Shown in pieces: positions 55,041-55,578 of a stretch of DNA of 55,578 nt. The stretch spans positions 1-55,578 of the forward strand of contig JPHH03000105.1 of assembly GCA_000750105.3 (NCBI GenBank). The letters run 5' to 3'. Made by a program: the position numbers and the translations under genes. Below the pieces are notes generated by a model. The model saw only the letters and a program-made list of their open reading frames with translations. It did not search any database and was not told the DNA's origin. Within the stretch, counting starts at the first letter, position 1; the number at the start of each line of letters is the position of its first letter. The stretch is from Tolypocladium sp. Sup5 PDA-1 (taxonomy: Eukaryota; Ascomycota; Sordariomycetes; Hypocreales; Ophiocordycipitaceae).

Positions 55041-55578
55041 CTATCCCACACAAATGCCTAGAACACAGGTCTGGCCTGGAGGATCGGTGGGAGACATAGA
55101 CCCAAAACACAACCATCGCCTGCAGGACAAATATTGCCCGGCGTTCCGCAGTTTGTCGGATCCGTATTGAGGTTGATACAGATCCCAGCAACGCACGTCT
55201 CGTCGGGAGTGCAGGTTATAGTGCCACAGAGGGCCGATGGGACGCATAGACCCAAAACACAACCATCGCCTGCAGGACAAACATTGCCCGGCGTTCCGCA
55301 GTTTGTCGGATCCGTATTGAGGTTGATACAGATCCCAGCCACGCACGTCTCGCCGGGAGTGCAGGTTATAGTGCCACAGAGGGCCGATGGGACGCATAGA
55401 CCCAAAACACAACCATCGCCTGCAGGACAAACATTGCCCGGCGTTCCGCAGTTTGTCGGATCCGTATTGAGGTTGATACAGATCCCAGCCACGCACGTCT
55501 CGCCGGGAGTGCAGGTTATAGTGCCACAGAGGGCCGATGGGACGCATAGACCCAAAACACAACCATCGCCTGCAGGAC
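55041..55578 (-). CDS. STIG1-like cysteine-rich repeat protein (partial, C-terminal end)
   Basis: The minus strand encodes 50-residue tandem repeats, each with the segments LCGTITCTPGETC, GICINLNTDPTNC and GTPGNVCPAGDGC. The spacing and the DPTNCG...C...G..C..GLC pattern resemble stigma-specific STIG1-type repeats found in fungal extracellular proteins. At least three copies are visible and the gene runs off the right edge, so the N-terminus and signal peptide are not seen. The main frame ends at a stop at 55058 after an odd LPPILQARPVF tail. The neighbouring frame ends in GQTCVLGICVG with a stop at 55041 and looks much more like the family, so one base may be lost or gained near 55085-55095. 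Function is unknown; probably secreted or wall-associated. Confidence 0.68.
   Translation of the reverse strand, partial: SCRRWLCFGSMRPIGPLWHYNLHSRRDVRGWDLYQPQYGSDKLRNAGQCLSCRRWLCFGSMRPIGPLWHYNLHSRRDVRGWDLYQPQYGSDKLRNAGQCLSCRRWLCFGSMRPIGPLWHYNLHSRRDVRCWDLYQPQYGSDKLRNAGQYLSCRRWLCFGSMSPTDPPGQTCVLGICVG
55082..55578. repeat. 150-bp tandem repeat (more than three copies)
   Basis: Units start at the same phase at 55231, 55381 and 55531 (gggccgatgggacgcataga), so the period is exactly 150 bp. The two inner units are almost identical, and the one nearest the stop (55082-55231) has a few substitutions. The array continues beyond the window. Confidence 0.95.

Overview
The window is nuclear DNA from a filamentous ascomycete. 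Genes carry short introns (about 41-130 bp) with GTAAGT/GTGAGT-like donors, CTRAC-type branch sites and CAG/TAG acceptors. Several products are typical of Pezizomycotina: a fungal TRAPPC12-type protein, Tfc6, a Prp4 kinase, a Ran1/Sks1-like kinase, a UstYa-type (DUF3328) protein and BTB proteins. A Sordariomycete, perhaps Hypocreales, is my inference and is not proven. I found no rRNA, tRNA, CRISPR array or intact transposon.

Layout. 0-5 kb: a tyrosine-phosphatase-like gene facing a TRAPPC12 homologue, then a BTB protein with GSLF repeats. 5-7 kb: relics (a reading frame interrupted by TGA, an antisense GNAT acetyltransferase fragment, a 19-bp tandem repeat). 7.4-12 kb: a secreted GH89 alpha-N-acetylglucosaminidase, a frame-broken small cysteine-rich prepropeptide and a SAM methyltransferase. 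14-19 kb: a ferric reductase, a small GTPase with a degenerate P-loop and a second BTB protein with the same intron position and phase as the first. 19.4-22.8 kb: TFIIIC subunit Tfc6 tail to tail with a PAQR/hemolysin-III membrane protein.

23.2-32.8 kb looks like a decaying accessory transport or secondary-metabolite block. It holds a frameshifted UstYa-like relic, an MFS transporter whose last exon is out of phase beside an intronic hairpin, and a full-length ABCC transporter with one apparent frameshift. A zipper-less bZIP gene is divergently transcribed from the ABCC gene. An AT/TpA-rich RIP-like block closes it on the right. Conserved core genes resume at 33.6-37.9 kb: TMA7 (with a GC-AG intron) head to head with the spliceosomal kinase Prp4.

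From 38 to 53.9 kb the DNA is gene-poor. It holds one small secreted cysteine-rich protein (41.2-41.6 kb) and one Ran1/Sks1-like kinase (48.1-49.8 kb, preceded by 6.5 kb without a convincing gene). The rest is non-coding, with minisatellites and a diverged duplicated segment. The right end has a 5'-truncated flavin amine oxidase and the C-terminal end of a STIG1-like protein built from 150-bp tandem repeats that run off the window.

All conserved core genes read cleanly through their introns, while nearly every accessory gene between them carries one frame break, stop or truncation. This points to real pseudogenisation rather than uniform sequencing error, though only reads or RNA could prove it.
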